The notes under the pieces: model-generated
What the model saw: only the letters and a program-made list of their open reading frames with translations
What the model was told of the DNA's origin: nothing
Databases searched by the model: none
Part shown: in pieces, positions 17,408 through 27,251 of the stretch
Position numbering within the stretch: position 1 is the stretch's first letter
Layout: each line of letters opens with the position of its first letter
Assembly (NCBI RefSeq): GCF_001942305.1
Contig: NZ_MKKE01000022.1
Coordinates: 1 to 64,000, forward strand
Direction: 5' to 3'
Length of the DNA: 64,000 nucleotides
Source: Saccharomonospora sp. CUA-673
GTDB taxonomy: Bacteria > Actinomycetota > Actinomycetes > Mycobacteriales > Pseudonocardiaceae
Position numbers and translations under genes: made by a program

Positions 17408-18502
17408 TCGTGACGCGCAGGTAGCCGTCGTCGGTGCTGCCGGCCGGGTCGAGTCCGGCGCGGACCGCGGTGCGGCTGAGCACGTCGTGGTTGCCACGGG
17501 CCGAGGCGACGAGTTCGTCGTGCCCGCGCGCGGAGGCGACGTCGGAGAGTCGACGCAGCAGTGCCGTGCCGACACCGTTGCGCTGCCAACCGTCCTCGAC
17601 GAGCAACGTCACCTCGGCCGGGCTGCCCGGTTCGTCGATCAGCTGGCCGAGTGCGACGATCTCGCGTCCACAGACGGCGACGACGCTCGTGCCGTGGGCG
17701 GGGGTCAGCAGGTCGCGCACTCCCCTGCGTCCGGTGTCGGCGGCACCGGGCATGCCGTCGCGGTAGCGGCCGGCCAGTGTCGCCGGCGAGCAGTGTTCGT
17801 GGAGCAGGACGACCGCGTCGGTGTCGGCGACGGCGCCGACCCGCAGGACGAGTTCGGCACCGTCGCCGCATGTGACGACGGTGGGGCCGGCGAGGTTCGT
17901 CCGCACGGCTGTGAGCAGGGCGAGCAGCGCCTCGGCCCTGGCGAGTTCCTGATGCAGGAACGGTGCCCAGCGGCGGCGCGCGACGAGCGTGCGGCCGTCG
18001 CCGACGGCGAAGACGCCGCGGTGCCCCGTTTCGTCGCGGTCCGGGTTGGCCTCCTCGTCGGGCACGACGGTCACGACGTCGGCGGCGAGAATGTCCCGGA
18101 CGGCGTCGGCGAGTTCCTCGGGCGCGGTGACGACCCGACCGGCCGCGCCGAGGCTCGCGGCCGCAGGGTCGACGAGTTCGCGCACGTCGCGTCGGCGACT
18201 CCGACGCATTCGCAGTCCTCGTGGTCGAGGGCCCCGATGACGTCGGCGCGGGTGATGCCGGGTGCGGGGCGCACGACGATCTCGTCGAGCACGCCGCCCG
18301 GCACGGGCAGCACTGTGACGCCGAGGATGTTGCATTCGAGGTCGGCCAGCCGAATCGCGACCCTAGCCAGGGTTCCCGGCCGGTCGTCCATGCGCACTCG
18401 GAGGCGCCACGTGGCCGTTACCGGATCACCGTCGGTCACGTCGCCGGGCCACGCACGAGGGACGTCCGAGCGTGCGGGCACGTGTCTGCGGCGGAGGTTC
18501 AT
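17397..18502 (-). pseudogene. ACT-GNAT fusion acetyltransferase, frame broken once
   Basis: Two frames together encode one ~368-residue protein. The N-terminal part (18502 to ~18190) is an ACT-like regulatory domain (WRLRVRMDDRPGTLARVA, NILGVTVLPVPGG), and the rest is a GNAT acetyltransferase with acetyl-CoA motif EDGWQRNGVGTALLRRL. The break is at ~18190. Adding one base there gives the smooth junction VGVADA-DVRELVDP, and the total length is one base short of a multiple of 3. ACT domains usually sense amino acids, so acetylation under amino-acid control is a reasonable inference. Whether the break is real or a lost base is undecided; the latter is more likely. Confidence 0.75.
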
Positions 18503-18601
18503 ACCGTCCACGGTTCCGCAGCGGTGTTGCTCGTCGGCGGCGCCGGTGTTTCGCCCTGGTCAGAGCCGCCCACCGAGAGGCAACGAAACGGAAACAGGGA
18601 A

Positions 18602-19309
18602 CTACGTGACACTCACCAGGTCGATCACCCCGCCGTCGGGGTCGGTGAGCCGGCCCGCACCCCGGCGGAGCGCGCCGAGCCGGGTGAGACGTTCCGCCTC
18701 GTCGGTGAGGCCGGCGGGACCGTCGGGAACGGACAGTTCGACCCGGCACCGCGGTGCGGCCGGCGGCCGGTCGTCGACCCGGAGCAGTTCGAGCCACGGC
18801 CCCCGGCCGTGCGGTGCGCGCAGGCCGACGCACACAGGGTCCTCCCGTCCGACGGGCCATCCCGCGGCGACCGACCAGAACTCGGCGGATCGGCGTGGAT
18901 CGGCCGAGTCGACGACGACCGCGGCCAACGGACCGGTGTCGGCGTACGACGCGCGCGGTTCGAGCACGCAGAACTCGTTGCCTGCGGGGTCGGCCAGCAC
19001 CACCCACGGCACTGCTCCGCCGTCGTGCTGACCGATGTCGATCGTGGTGGCACCGAGCCGGATCGCTCTGTCCACAGTGTTCTGTTGGTCGCCGGCGTCC
19101 CGGCCGCCGGCGAGGTCGAGGTGGATCCGGTTCTTCACGGTTTTCGGTGCGCTCGCGGGAACCAGTCGCAGGGCCGGACCGTTCCGGAGGTGGACGACTT
19201 CCCCGCCGTCCGCCGACGTGCTGCGTTCGGCGCCGAGCAGCACAGACCAGAACGTCGCCGCGTCCCGTGGTCGCTCCGCCTCGAACACCACCGCGGACAA
19301 TCCGCTCAT
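18602..19309 (-). CDS. Double VOC (glyoxalase-like) domain protein
   Basis: A 235-residue protein with two vicinal-oxygen-chelate modules, about residues 1-115 and 120-235. Each has the AAVVFEAERPRDAATFWSVLLG / AAVVVDSADPRRSAEFWSVAAGW pattern and the strand with DPAGNEFCVLEP or DPDGGVIDLVSV. This is the glyoxalase-like group common in actinobacteria, often without a known substrate. Metal-ligand residues are not fully conserved here, so catalysis is uncertain. ATG 19309 is preferred over the adjacent GTG because GAGGAG lies 7 bases upstream. Confidence 0.85.
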   Translation of the reverse strand: MSGLSAVVFEAERPRDAATFWSVLLGAERSTSADGGEVVHLRNGPALRLVPASAPKTVKNRIHLDLAGGRDAGDQQNTVDRAIRLGATTIDIGQHDGGAVPWVVLADPAGNEFCVLEPRASYADTGPLAAVVVDSADPRRSAEFWSVAAGWPVGREDPVCVGLRAPHGRGPWLELLRVDDRPPAAPRCRVELSVPDGPAGLTDEAERLTRLGALRRGAGRLTDPDGGVIDLVSVT

Positions 19310-19343
19310 CACGCCACTCCTCTCCGCTCCGACACCCGGCCCG

Positions 19344-20254
19344 TCACCGCGTCGCCAACCGCATCAGCGCCCACAGCTGCGCGACGGCATCGTCCTTCTC
19401 CGCCTCACCTGCATCCTCGCCCGTTTCACCCGCTTCGTCCGGATTCCCGGCGCCCGCGCACCATCTGCGCCATCGGCAGGGCTGCCGATGGTCACAGCGC
19501 CGGGGCCGCGCCGACCCCACAACCAGAGGTAGACCTCCACGGGCTCCCCGGATACCACCGTGTGGACGCTCTGCGCCTCGGCTGGATCGCAGCGCCGCGC
19601 AAAGACCCGGTCGGGTCCGGCGACGGTGATCCATCCACGGCCACCGGTGACCACGGCGACCTCGCCGACGCGGGTTCCGCACAACCCCAGGCGTGGCAGA
19701 CGGTGGCCGAACCACAGCATCAACGCCTCGTCGACACCGTCGACGGCGATGTCGTCGCCGTTCCCGGACGGTTCCGCGATCCCGGCCATCCCGCCGACCC
19801 CACCGGGGACACCGGAGCCGGTGATCTCGACGGGCATTGCCCCACCGGCGCCCTCGACGTCGACGCGGTGGATGACCGTGTCGTGGGCCATGCGCCGCCG
19901 CCAGAAGCCGTACGTCGGGTCGTCGGGCCACCACGTCGGGGCTTCGGCCTGCGCGTCGTGGAAGTCCAGGACCTCCTTCAGGTCGGCGTAACCCTGGCGG
20001 ACGTAGCTCTCCTGACTCTGTCCCGGTGCCGGCTCACGCTGCCAGTCACCGGGCCGTCGACCGTCGATGAGCCACGCCTGCGCCGCTCGGTACACGCTGC
20101 CGACGTGGCGCATCGTGTCGCCGACCGTCCAGCCGGGACAGGTCGGAACCGGCGTATCGGGCGGGACACAGCGCGCCGCGTCGATCAACAATTCGACCTC
20201 GTCCCCGAACGCACGAACGATTCGACCGTGATCGATTGTGATCTTCCTCGACAT
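19344..20254 (-). CDS. Maleylpyruvate isomerase N-terminal-domain protein, C-terminus frameshifted
   Basis: A ~303-residue protein of the mycothiol-dependent maleylpyruvate isomerase-like/DinB-fold family. It shows VPTCPGWTVGDTMRHVGSVYRAAQAW near the start, FWRRRMAHDTVIHRVDVEGA in the middle and LWLWGRRG towards the end. Near 19465 the frame slips; adding one base restores the usual C-terminus ending AVAQLWALMRLATR with stop at 19344. Starts overlap: the upstream HEPN gene's TGA and this ATG form TGATG, with GGAGAAGG as ribosome binding site. The function is probably mycothiol- or metal-related, but the substrate is unknown. Confidence 0.8.
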
Positions 20255-20865
20255 CACCTTCTCCGAATGCGGGCCGGCCGCGCCCCCGATGCACAGCGCG
20301 GTGCGACACCCGATTCGGAGCCTGGTTCGGCACCGGATTCGGCGAGGGATTCGGCGATGACCACGTCCACGACCGCGACGAACGTTCCGGCGTGCTCGAC
20401 GAGCGCCTCGGCGGACCACTCGTCCACGCCGCGCGAGGACCCGGATTGCGCCGCCGCGTGCCGCGCCGAGTGCGCGGCGAAGTAGGCCGCCCAGCCGGAC
20501 AGTTCGGGTGCCGCCGACTCGAGCAGCGACCACACGCTCTGCGGCTTCGCACGCCCACGATGTGGCCTGCCACGTGCGGCGAGGACCGCCGCGGCAGCGC
20601 GCAGAGCCGACATGTACGCACCCGTGAACCGCTCCACGACGTCGGACTCCGCACGTGCCGCGGCGACCCCGCGCCGCGCCTGCGCGACCAGGGACGCGGC
20701 CACGGGCGTGACGGGCGGGCCGGCTTCGAACGGCAACGCCCGCTGCCGCGGACTGCCGCCGGACGACCGGACGGTCGACACCGTGTTCGACACACGTGAC
20801 CCTTCCGGAACGCCCGCCGAAGCCGCCCTTCTCGACGCCCCCGACGTTGTCGCCGTGACGGACAT
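20254..20865 (-). CDS. SAV_6107-family HEPN protein
   Basis: A 203-residue protein. After a variable N-terminus, an Ala-rich helical core (VAASLVAQARRGVAAARAES through AEALVEHAGTFVAVVDVVIAE) matches the actinobacterial SAV_6107 HEPN family. It includes ERFTGAYMSALRAAAAVLAARGRP and a W-S-L-L-E/Y-F-A region. HEPN domains often act as RNases in defence or toxin systems, but this family lacks a strongly conserved R-x4-6-H toxin motif here and is found widely in the core genome, so a housekeeping role is likelier. It is translationally coupled to the next gene by TGATG. Confidence 0.8.
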   Translation of the reverse strand: MSVTATTSGASRRAASAGVPEGSRVSNTVSTVRSSGGSPRQRALPFEAGPPVTPVAASLVAQARRGVAAARAESDVVERFTGAYMSALRAAAAVLAARGRPHRGRAKPQSVWSLLESAAPELSGWAAYFAAHSARHAAAQSGSSRGVDEWSAEALVEHAGTFVAVVDVVIAESLAESGAEPGSESGVAPRCASGARPARIRRR

Positions 20866-21047
20866 ACCCGCCTCCTCACCCCTCGGATCAGCCCTCGATC
20901 CACCCCGAGGGCCGTGTTCCGCGAATCCCCTTGATCGAACAACCGTTCGACGTCATCCACGTTAGCGCGCTCCCGCGTCCGGGGCAAGGGGCAGGCCCGC
21001 GCCCGGCTGCGTCGCACCGGAGCGGGCGGCCGTGATCTCATAAGGTC

Positions 21048-21575
21048 ATGAGCACCCTCGACCATCCGTCGGTCGCGAAGGTCGCCGCAGCGCTCTCCGA
21101 GGCCGATCAGGACGCCGCCGCCCAGGGAATCCGGATCCTTCCCGCGGACGCCCGCACCGCCGAGCTCGCCGCGGCGGCCCTCGGTGTCGAGGTCGGCGCG
21201 ATCGCCAACAGCCTCGTGTTCCGCGCCACGTTCGCCGACGCCGAGGTCCGCGCGCTGCTCGCGCTGACCTCCGGGGCGCACCGGGCGAACACCGACACCC
21301 TCGCCGCGCTCGTCGGCGCCACCGAGGTCGGCCGGGCCGACCCGGAGTTCGTCAAGGAACACACGGGCCAGGCGATCGGCGGGGTCGCGCCGATCGGACA
21401 CCCGCAGCGGTTGTTGACCCTGGTCGACACCGCCCTCGCCGGCCACCCGGTCGTGTGGGCGGCCGCGGGGCACCCCAAGTCGGTCTACCCCACGACGTTC
21501 GACGATCTGCTGGCCGCGACGTCGGGCACCGCCGCCGACGTCAGCGCAGCAGCCGAAGCTGGGCGGCCACGATGA
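21048..21575 (+). CDS. YbaK/EbsC-type aminoacyl-tRNA deacylase
   Basis: A 175-residue YbaK/ProX-like protein that removes mischarged amino acids from tRNA in trans. Family features are a conserved helix VEVGAIANSLVFRA, the catalytic-site region LLALTSGAHRANTDTLAALVG, and the GGVAPIGHPQRLLTLVDTAL loop. Length is normal. The ATG follows an A/T-rich patch with AAGG. Its stop overlaps the start of the next gene (ATGA), suggesting co-translation with the GNAT protein. Confidence 0.9.
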   Translation: MSTLDHPSVAKVAAALSEADQDAAAQGIRILPADARTAELAAAALGVEVGAIANSLVFRATFADAEVRALLALTSGAHRANTDTLAALVGATEVGRADPEFVKEHTGQAIGGVAPIGHPQRLLTLVDTALAGHPVVWAAAGHPKSVYPTTFDDLLAATSGTAADVSAAAEAGRPR

Positions 21576-22135
21576 CCGCGATGCCCAGCGCCCAGCGTTA
21601 CGTCCGGCTCTCCGACGAGGAGTTCCGGGCACGGCTGCGCGAGGCGCTGGATCTGTACGTGGCCGCGATGCGCTACCCGGCCGGCACCGCCGAACAGCGT
21701 GCCCCGATGTGGCTCACGCACGTGCTGCGCGACGGGTGGCGCTGCGTCGCGGCGCTCGACGACGAGGGCGCGCTGGTCGGCATTGCCTACGGCTATCGTG
21801 GCCGCCCCGGCCAGTGGTGGCACGAGCAGGTGCGCCGCGGCGTCGCCGACCGCGAGGGCGAACAGGTGGCCGCCGCGTGGATGGACGACTACTTCGAACT
21901 CACCGAGATCCACGTGCGGCCGGGCAGCCAGGGCCGAGGCACCGGCGAGGACCTGCTGCGCAGACTCCTCGACGGCGTCCCCGACTCCCGTGTGCTGCTG
22001 TCCACGCCGGAGGGCGACAGCCGGGCGTGGAAGCTCTACCGCAGGATCGGCTTCGACGACGTCCTGCGGCAGTACCGCTTCGCGGGCGACCCCCGTCCGT
22101 TCGCCGTGCTCGGCCGCACCCTCCCCCTGGACTGA
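21572..22135 (+). CDS. GNAT N-acetyltransferase
   Basis: A 187-residue single-domain GNAT. The acetyl-CoA pyrophosphate loop is in IHVRPGSQGRGTGEDLLRRLL, followed by the DSRAWKLYRRIGFDDV strand-helix typical of motif B. It starts within the stop of the YbaK-type gene (ATGA). The substrate is not predictable. It ends only 3 bp before the convergent EamA transporter stop, so no separate terminator fits between them. Confidence 0.9.
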   Translation: MTAMPSAQRYVRLSDEEFRARLREALDLYVAAMRYPAGTAEQRAPMWLTHVLRDGWRCVAALDDEGALVGIAYGYRGRPGQWWHEQVRRGVADREGEQVAAAWMDDYFELTEIHVRPGSQGRGTGEDLLRRLLDGVPDSRVLLSTPEGDSRAWKLYRRIGFDDVLRQYRFAGDPRPFAVLGRTLPLD

Positions 22136-22138
22136 CCG

Positions 22139-23065
22139 TCAGCGGCGGAGCGAACCCACCGCCACCGCCGACAGCAGCAATGCGGCACCGCACCAGCCGG
22201 CCACGCCGAGGGCGTCTCCGAACAACACGACCGCCAGCACCGTGGCCGTCAACGGTTCCAACAGTGCCGCCAACGCCGCGAGCACCGGCTGCGCCACCGC
22301 CAGCCCCCGGAAGTACGCGGCGTAGGCCAACGCCGTCGGCACCGCCCCGAGGTAGCCGGCCGCGGCCAGCGCCTCCCAGTGCAACGGGATCGCCAGCCCC
22401 GACCAGGCAGCCGCCGGCAGCAACAGCACGCCGCCGGCCAGCAGACCGAACGCCGTGGTCCGCAGCGGGTCGAGACCGGGCACGGGAATGCGGGTCACGA
22501 GCGTCAACGTCGCGAAACCCGCACCGGACACCAACGCCACCACCAGACCGGCGGTGAAGCGCCACCGATCGACGGCTCCGTCCGGCGTCCCGGTGAGCAG
22601 GACCAGTCCGCCGACGGCACCGGCGACCGACAGCGTCGTGAGCGGATCCGGCCACCGGCGTTCGCGCACGGCCGTGGCGCCGGCGACGAACACGGGCACG
22701 CTGCCGATCGTCGCCATCGTCGCGACGCTGACGGACGTCAACGACACCGCGGCGAAGTAGCACGCCTGGAACAGGGCGAGCAGGACGCCCGCGACGAGCA
22801 CCCGCCGCAGCACCGGGACGGTTCGGGGAAGGAGCTCGCCGGAACCCGGCCGGAACCGGCCGATGAGACCGACCGCAACGACGGTGAACACGCCACCCAG
22901 CAGCAGACGGTAGGTCGCGACCGACAGTGCGGACAGGTCGGACGACGAGGCCAGGACCGTCCCGGCGATACCACCGGTGCCCCACAGGACTCCGGCCAGG
23001 ACGAGACTTCCCGTGCCGGCGCGCGGGCGCGCCGGCACGTTCGTGGATATGGACACGAGAAACAC
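22139..23065 (-). CDS. EamA/DMT-family transporter
   Basis: A 308-residue integral membrane protein with about ten hydrophobic segments arranged as two EamA repeats. The first begins GVLWGTGGIAGTVL and the second GAGFATLTLVTRIPV, ending AVVLFGDALGVAGWCGAALLLSAVAV. Members of the drug/metabolite transporter superfamily export amino acids, nucleosides or drugs; the substrate here is unknown. The start GTG 23065 leaves a short charged N-terminus before the first helix. Confidence 0.9.
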   Translation of the reverse strand: MFLVSISTNVPARPRAGTGSLVLAGVLWGTGGIAGTVLASSSDLSALSVATYRLLLGGVFTVVAVGLIGRFRPGSGELLPRTVPVLRRVLVAGVLLALFQACYFAAVSLTSVSVATMATIGSVPVFVAGATAVRERRWPDPLTTLSVAGAVGGLVLLTGTPDGAVDRWRFTAGLVVALVSGAGFATLTLVTRIPVPGLDPLRTTAFGLLAGGVLLLPAAAWSGLAIPLHWEALAAAGYLGAVPTALAYAAYFRGLAVAQPVLAALAALLEPLTATVLAVVLFGDALGVAGWCGAALLLSAVAVGSLRR

Positions 23066-23551
23066 TCCAGCGTCGGAAGAAGGGTGTGCAGGACTTCTTC
23101 ACGCGGGGCGTTTCGGACGATCACGGTGCCGGCAGCGTTGGTCGCGCTGCTTGCGTTGCTCGCGCCGGCAGCGCTGTTCACGTGGTCGCGCTGGTCGCGC
23201 TGTCGACTGTCACGGCAGCACCGATCGCCGTGCGGCCACCGTGGTGTCGGGTGGTCGCACGGAGCGGTCCTGCTCGTCTACGCCCCGCGGAGGGGGCGCG
23301 GCGGTGGAGTGATCGGGAACAGCCGATGCATGCCGACCACCCTAGCGACCACGAACGCAGCACTCGCGGGGTTTTTGACGCCGATCTCGCGGTGCTCCAC
23401 GCCGATCTCGCGAGGGGAAGATTCGTCGCATCGGGCGCTGCCGCGCGTCAGCGCGTCGTTGGGGGGTGGTGGTTGGGCGACGGGTGGGCGCGACCATGGG
23501 GCCCTTGGGGGCACTCTGGATGCGCCCGAGGCCATGGTGCTCGGAGGGACG
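23066..23551. other. Intergenic region with repeat array
   Basis: 486 bp between the EamA start and the DUF885 stop. No frame has convincing protein features. It contains a 21-bp repeat array at 23354-23418. The first 250 bp presumably hold the EamA promoter. Repeated short phrases such as gtcgcgctg occur around 23140-23210. Confidence 0.5.
23354..23418. repeat. 21-bp repeat array, copy B
   Basis: Three related units start at 23354, 23377 and 23398. The last two share ACGCCGATCTCGCG exactly and are 21 bp apart; the first pair is 23 bp apart owing to a T-run. They resemble the units at 684-767 and, more distantly, 30834-30917. Confidence 0.5.
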
Positions 23552-25214
23552 TCAGCCGACGAGAAGGTCGCGGAGGGTGCCCAGGCCCATGCCGCCCATG
23601 CGGAGGGCGGTGCGGTGGAAGTCGGCCAGGTCGAAGGCGTCGCCCGCGCTGCGCCGGGCCTCGTCACGCGCCTCGAGCCACAGCTTCTCGCCGAGCTTGT
23701 ACGACGGTGCCTGGCCCGGCCAGCCGAGGTAGCGGTCGATCTCGTCGCGCACGTGATCGGCGTCGGTGATCGTGCGGGTCAGCATGAATTCCAGCCCCAG
23801 GTCCGGGGTCCACCGCTCGCCCTCGTGGAAGCCGGTGCCCGCGGGGATCTCGAGTTCGAGGTGCATGCCGATGTCGACGATCACGCGGGCGGCGCGGAAC
23901 AGGTGCGCGTCGAGCATGCCGAGCAGGTTGCCGTCGTCGTCGAGGTAGCCGAGGTCGCGCATGAGCCGCTCGGCGTACAGCGCCCATCCCTCGGCGTGCC
24001 CGGAGGTCAGGGCCATGAGCCGCTGGAACCGGTTGAGCGTGGGCTCGTACACCGACGTCGCGATCTGCAGATGGTGGCCGGGCACACCCTCGTGGTAGAC
24101 GGTCGTGACCTCCCGCCACGTCGAGAAGTCGGTCTTGTCCTGCGGCACCGACCACCACATCGTGCCCGGACGGGAGAAGTCCTCGCTCGGCGCGTGGTAG
24201 TACGCGCCGACGCCGCCGCCGGGCGGGGCGATGCGACATTCGAGGGCCATCAACGCGTCCGGCAGGTCGAAGTGCGTGCCGCGCAGCGAGCGGAGCGCCT
24301 CGTCGGAGAGCTGCTGCATCCACTCGCGGAACGCGGCCTGGCCGCTGACGCGGTAGCGCGGGTCGGCGTCGAGCGCGGCGGCCGCCTCGGCCAGGGTGGC
24401 GCCCGGCTTGATGCGTTCGGCGACCTCCTTGGCCTCCCGTTCGACGCGGGTGAACTCCGCCCAACCCCATTCGTAGGCCTCGCGCAGGTCGAGGTCGCGC
24501 CGGTGAAGTAGCGCGACCACGTGCGGTAGACGTCCTCACCGACGGCGTCCTTCTCCGGCGCTGCGGGGCCAGTTCGGCACGCAGGAAACCGGCGAACTCG
24601 GCATAGGCCTCCTGAGCGGACGTCGCGGCGCGTTCGAGGTCCCCGCGCAACGCCTCGGACCCACCGGCCCCCGAGGCCCCGGAAATCAGGGTGCGGAAGT
24701 ACCCGTCGCCGCTCATGCCCGCCCACGTCTCGGCCTGCTCGGCGACCTTGCTCAGCTGGCGGATCGCCGGCACCCGGCCCCGGTCGGCCGAGGCGAGCAG
24801 CGCGGCGCGGACGCTGTCGAGCGCGCCGGGCACCCGCGTCATGCGCTTGGCGATCGTCTCCCACTGTTCGGGCGTGTCCTGCGGCATCAGGTCGAACACG
24901 GTGCGGATCTCCTGCACCGGGCTCGCGATGACGTTCAGCGACGCCAGGTCCAGACCCGCGTCGTGAATCTCGAGATCGATCGTGCCGCGTTCGAGGAACA
25001 CCGCCTTCGCGACGCGTTCGCCCTCGTCGGCGGGTTCGGTCGCCTCCACCTCGCGTACCGCGCGCCGGGTCAGCGCCGCACGATTGGCCCGCCCCTCGGG
25101 CGAGTAGTCGGTGAGCTGGTCGTCGTAGCCGGCGACCCCCAGTGCCGTGGCCTCGACCGGATCGGCGGCCGCGTAGTCGTCGACGAATCGGTTCTCAATC
25201 TCGTGCACGGTCAT
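23552..25214 (-). pseudogene. DUF885-family protein, frame broken twice
   Basis: A ~554-residue DUF885 protein, a family with a metallopeptidase-like fold. The probable metal-binding helix YHEGVPGHHLQ lies near 24080, with a downstream GHAEGWALYAERLM helix. The N-terminus MTVHEIENRFVDDYAA starts at ATG 25214. The frame changes at ~24555 and returns at ~24502. The ~55-bp middle piece reads APEKDAVGEDVYRTWSRYFTGA, which joins perfectly to both sides if one base is added at each point. The total length leaves remainder 1 modulo 3, as expected for two lost bases. The signature residues are intact, so an active gene is likely. Confidence 0.8.
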
Positions 25215-25316
25215 GGGCCGGACGTTACCCGGACGCGGGGGCGGTGCGCGTGCGGTTTGCGGCGGATTCGCAGGCGCACCGCATCCGCCCCGAACGATGC
25301 CTGGAACGATGGGGCC

Positions 25317-26402
25317 ATGAGCCAGCCCGACTTCGACGCCGACCTGCCCGCGCGCATCGGCGAGGCGCTGACCGACTTCCTCGACGGCGCGGCCGCGACG
25401 ATCGTCCGCACCGAACCCGCCTTCACCAGCGCCACCGACACGTTGCGCGATTTCGTGCTCGGCGGCGGCAAACGACTGCGTCCCACGTTCGCGTGGTGGG
25501 CGTGGCGCGGCGCGGGCGGCGACCCCGCCGGTGAGGACACGCGGGGCGTGCTGCAGGCGGTGTCGAGTCTCGAGCTGATCCAGGCGTGCGCGCTGATCCA
25601 CGACGACGTGCTCGACTCGTCCGACTCGCGGCGCGGATCGCCGACGGTGCACGTGGCGTTCGCCGCCGAGCACGCGCGCAGCAGCTGGCTGGGCTCGCCC
25701 GACCAGTTCGGGTTGGCGGCGGCCGTGTTGATCGGCGACCTCGCACTCGCGTGGGCCGACGACATGTTCGCCGACGCCCCGCTGCCCGCCGACGTGCTGC
25801 GCAGGGCCAGGCCCGCGTGGCGGTCGATGCGTTCGGAGCTGATGGCCGGTCAGTATCTCGACGTGCGCACGCAGGCCACGGGTGACGAGTCGGTTGATGC
25901 GGCGTTGCGCATCAACCTGCTCAAGACCGCCGCGTACACGGTGCAGCGTCCGTTGCACCTGGGCGCGTCGCTGGCCGGTGCGGGCGAGGACGTCGTCGGC
26001 CCGCTGCTGACGTTCGGCGGCGACATCGGCGTGGCGTTCCAGCTGCGCGACGACCTGCTCGGCGTGTTCGGTGACCCGTCGGTCACCGGCAAGCCCGCGG
26101 GCGACGACCTGCGCGAGGGCAAGCGCACCCTGCTGGTGGCGCTGGGCCTGCAGCTGGCCCGCGAACGCGGCACCGACACGGCCGTGCTCGACTCCGCCCT
26201 CGGCACACCCGACCTGACCGACGAGCACGTCGACCGCGTGCGGGAACTGCTCACCGACGTCGGGGCCGTGGCCGAGGTGGAACGGCGGATCGACACGCTC
26301 ACCGATTCCGCGCTCACCGCGCTCGACGACGCGCAGCTGGCCGACCCCGCGCCGAAGAGCCTCACCGCGCTCGCCGTGAAGGCCACGCAGCGCACCCACT
26401 GA
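25317..26402 (+). CDS. Polyprenyl diphosphate synthase
   Basis: A 361-residue trans-isoprenyl diphosphate synthase (IspA/GrcC/IdsA family) that condenses isopentenyl diphosphate onto allylic diphosphates. The first Asp-rich motif is [16 protein letters not shown] and the second is [21 protein letters not shown] at the N-terminus binds diphosphate. Product chain length cannot be told from the sequence alone. A related gene (Rv2173, idsA2) lies near Rv2175c-pknL in M. tuberculosis; here about 4.5 kb of other genes separates them. It is divergent from the DUF885 gene. Confidence 0.92.
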   Translation: MSQPDFDADLPARIGEALTDFLDGAAATIVRTEPAFTSATDTLRDFVLGGGKRLRPTFAWWAWRGAGGDPAGEDTRGVLQAVSSLELIQACALIHDDVLDSSDSRRGSPTVHVAFAAEHARSSWLGSPDQFGLAAAVLIGDLALAWADDMFADAPLPADVLRRARPAWRSMRSELMAGQYLDVRTQATGDESVDAALRINLLKTAAYTVQRPLHLGASLAGAGEDVVGPLLTFGGDIGVAFQLRDDLLGVFGDPSVTGKPAGDDLREGKRTLLVALGLQLARERGTDTAVLDSALGTPDLTDEHVDRVRELLTDVGAVAEVERRIDTLTDSALTALDDAQLADPAPKSLTALAVKATQRTH

Positions 26403-26466
26403 GGGACCGGCCCGGCGGGCGGATCGCACACGTTGCTGCCCGCGCATTCGTGACTACGCTGGAAGC

Positions 26467-27245
26467 ATGACCTCCAGGAACGTCCGAATTGGACTCCAGC
26501 TGCAGCCCCAGCACGCCGACTACGACACGATGCGCCGCACCGCAGCCGAGGCGGAGGAACTCGGCGTGGACATCCTGTTCAACTGGGACCACTTCTACCC
26601 GCTGTACGGCGACCCCGACGGTCTGCACTTCGAGTGCTGGACGATGTTGGGCGCGTGGGCCGAGCAGACGTCGGACATCGAGATCGGCGCGCTCGTCACG
26701 TGCAACAGCTACCGCAACCCGGATCTGCTCGCCGACATGGCTCGCACGGTCGACCACATCTCCGGGGGCCGGCTGATCCTCGGCATCGGCGCCGGATGGT
26801 TCCAGAAGGACTACGACGAGTACGGCTACGAGTTCGGCACCGCGGGCGGCCGGCTCGCCGACCTGGCCGAGGCCATGCCGCGGATCGAGAGCAGGCTCGC
26901 CAAGCTCAACCCGGCGCGACCCGCGACATCCCGGTGCTCATCGGCGGTGGCGGCGAGAAGAAGACGCTGCGGCTGGTGGCCAAGCACGCGAACATCTGGC
27001 ACGGGTTCGGCGACGTCGAGGTGGCGAAGCGGAAGCTGTCGATCCTCGACCAGCACTGCGCCGACGTCGGCCGCGACCCCGCGGAGATCGAACGGTCCGT
27101 CGGCGTGAAGGGCGACCCGGCCGATTCGGGCAACGCCCTGCTCGACCTCGGCATCACGCTGTTCACCGTCGACGCGGGCGGTCCGGACTACGACCTGAGC
27201 ACGCTGCGGAAGTGGCTCGCCTGGCGCGACGCCCAGAACGGCTGA
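26467..27245 (+). pseudogene. LLM-class F420-dependent oxidoreductase, frame broken once
   Basis: A ~259-residue LLM protein. The first frame gives [50 protein letters not shown] and [22 protein letters not shown]. After ~26925 the other frame gives [32 protein letters not shown] and the C-terminus. Adding one G in the ccggcgcg stretch joins them. Length is one base short of a codon multiple. This subfamily acts with coenzyme F420; the substrate is unknown. The downstream methyltransferase gene is convergent, 6 bp away. Confidence 0.85.
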
Positions 27246-27251
27246 GCCCGC

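Noticed and set aside
11459-17575. Open minus-strand frame of 2038 codons
   Set aside because: It mirrors the Lhr helicase and neighbours. High GC leaves the complementary frame free of stops. The helicase frame has all SF2 motifs; this one has none.
20254-20865. HEPN/MNT-type toxin-antitoxin system
   Set aside because: No nucleotidyltransferase partner is adjacent and the R-x4-6-H toxin motif is not evident, so a defence label is not supported.
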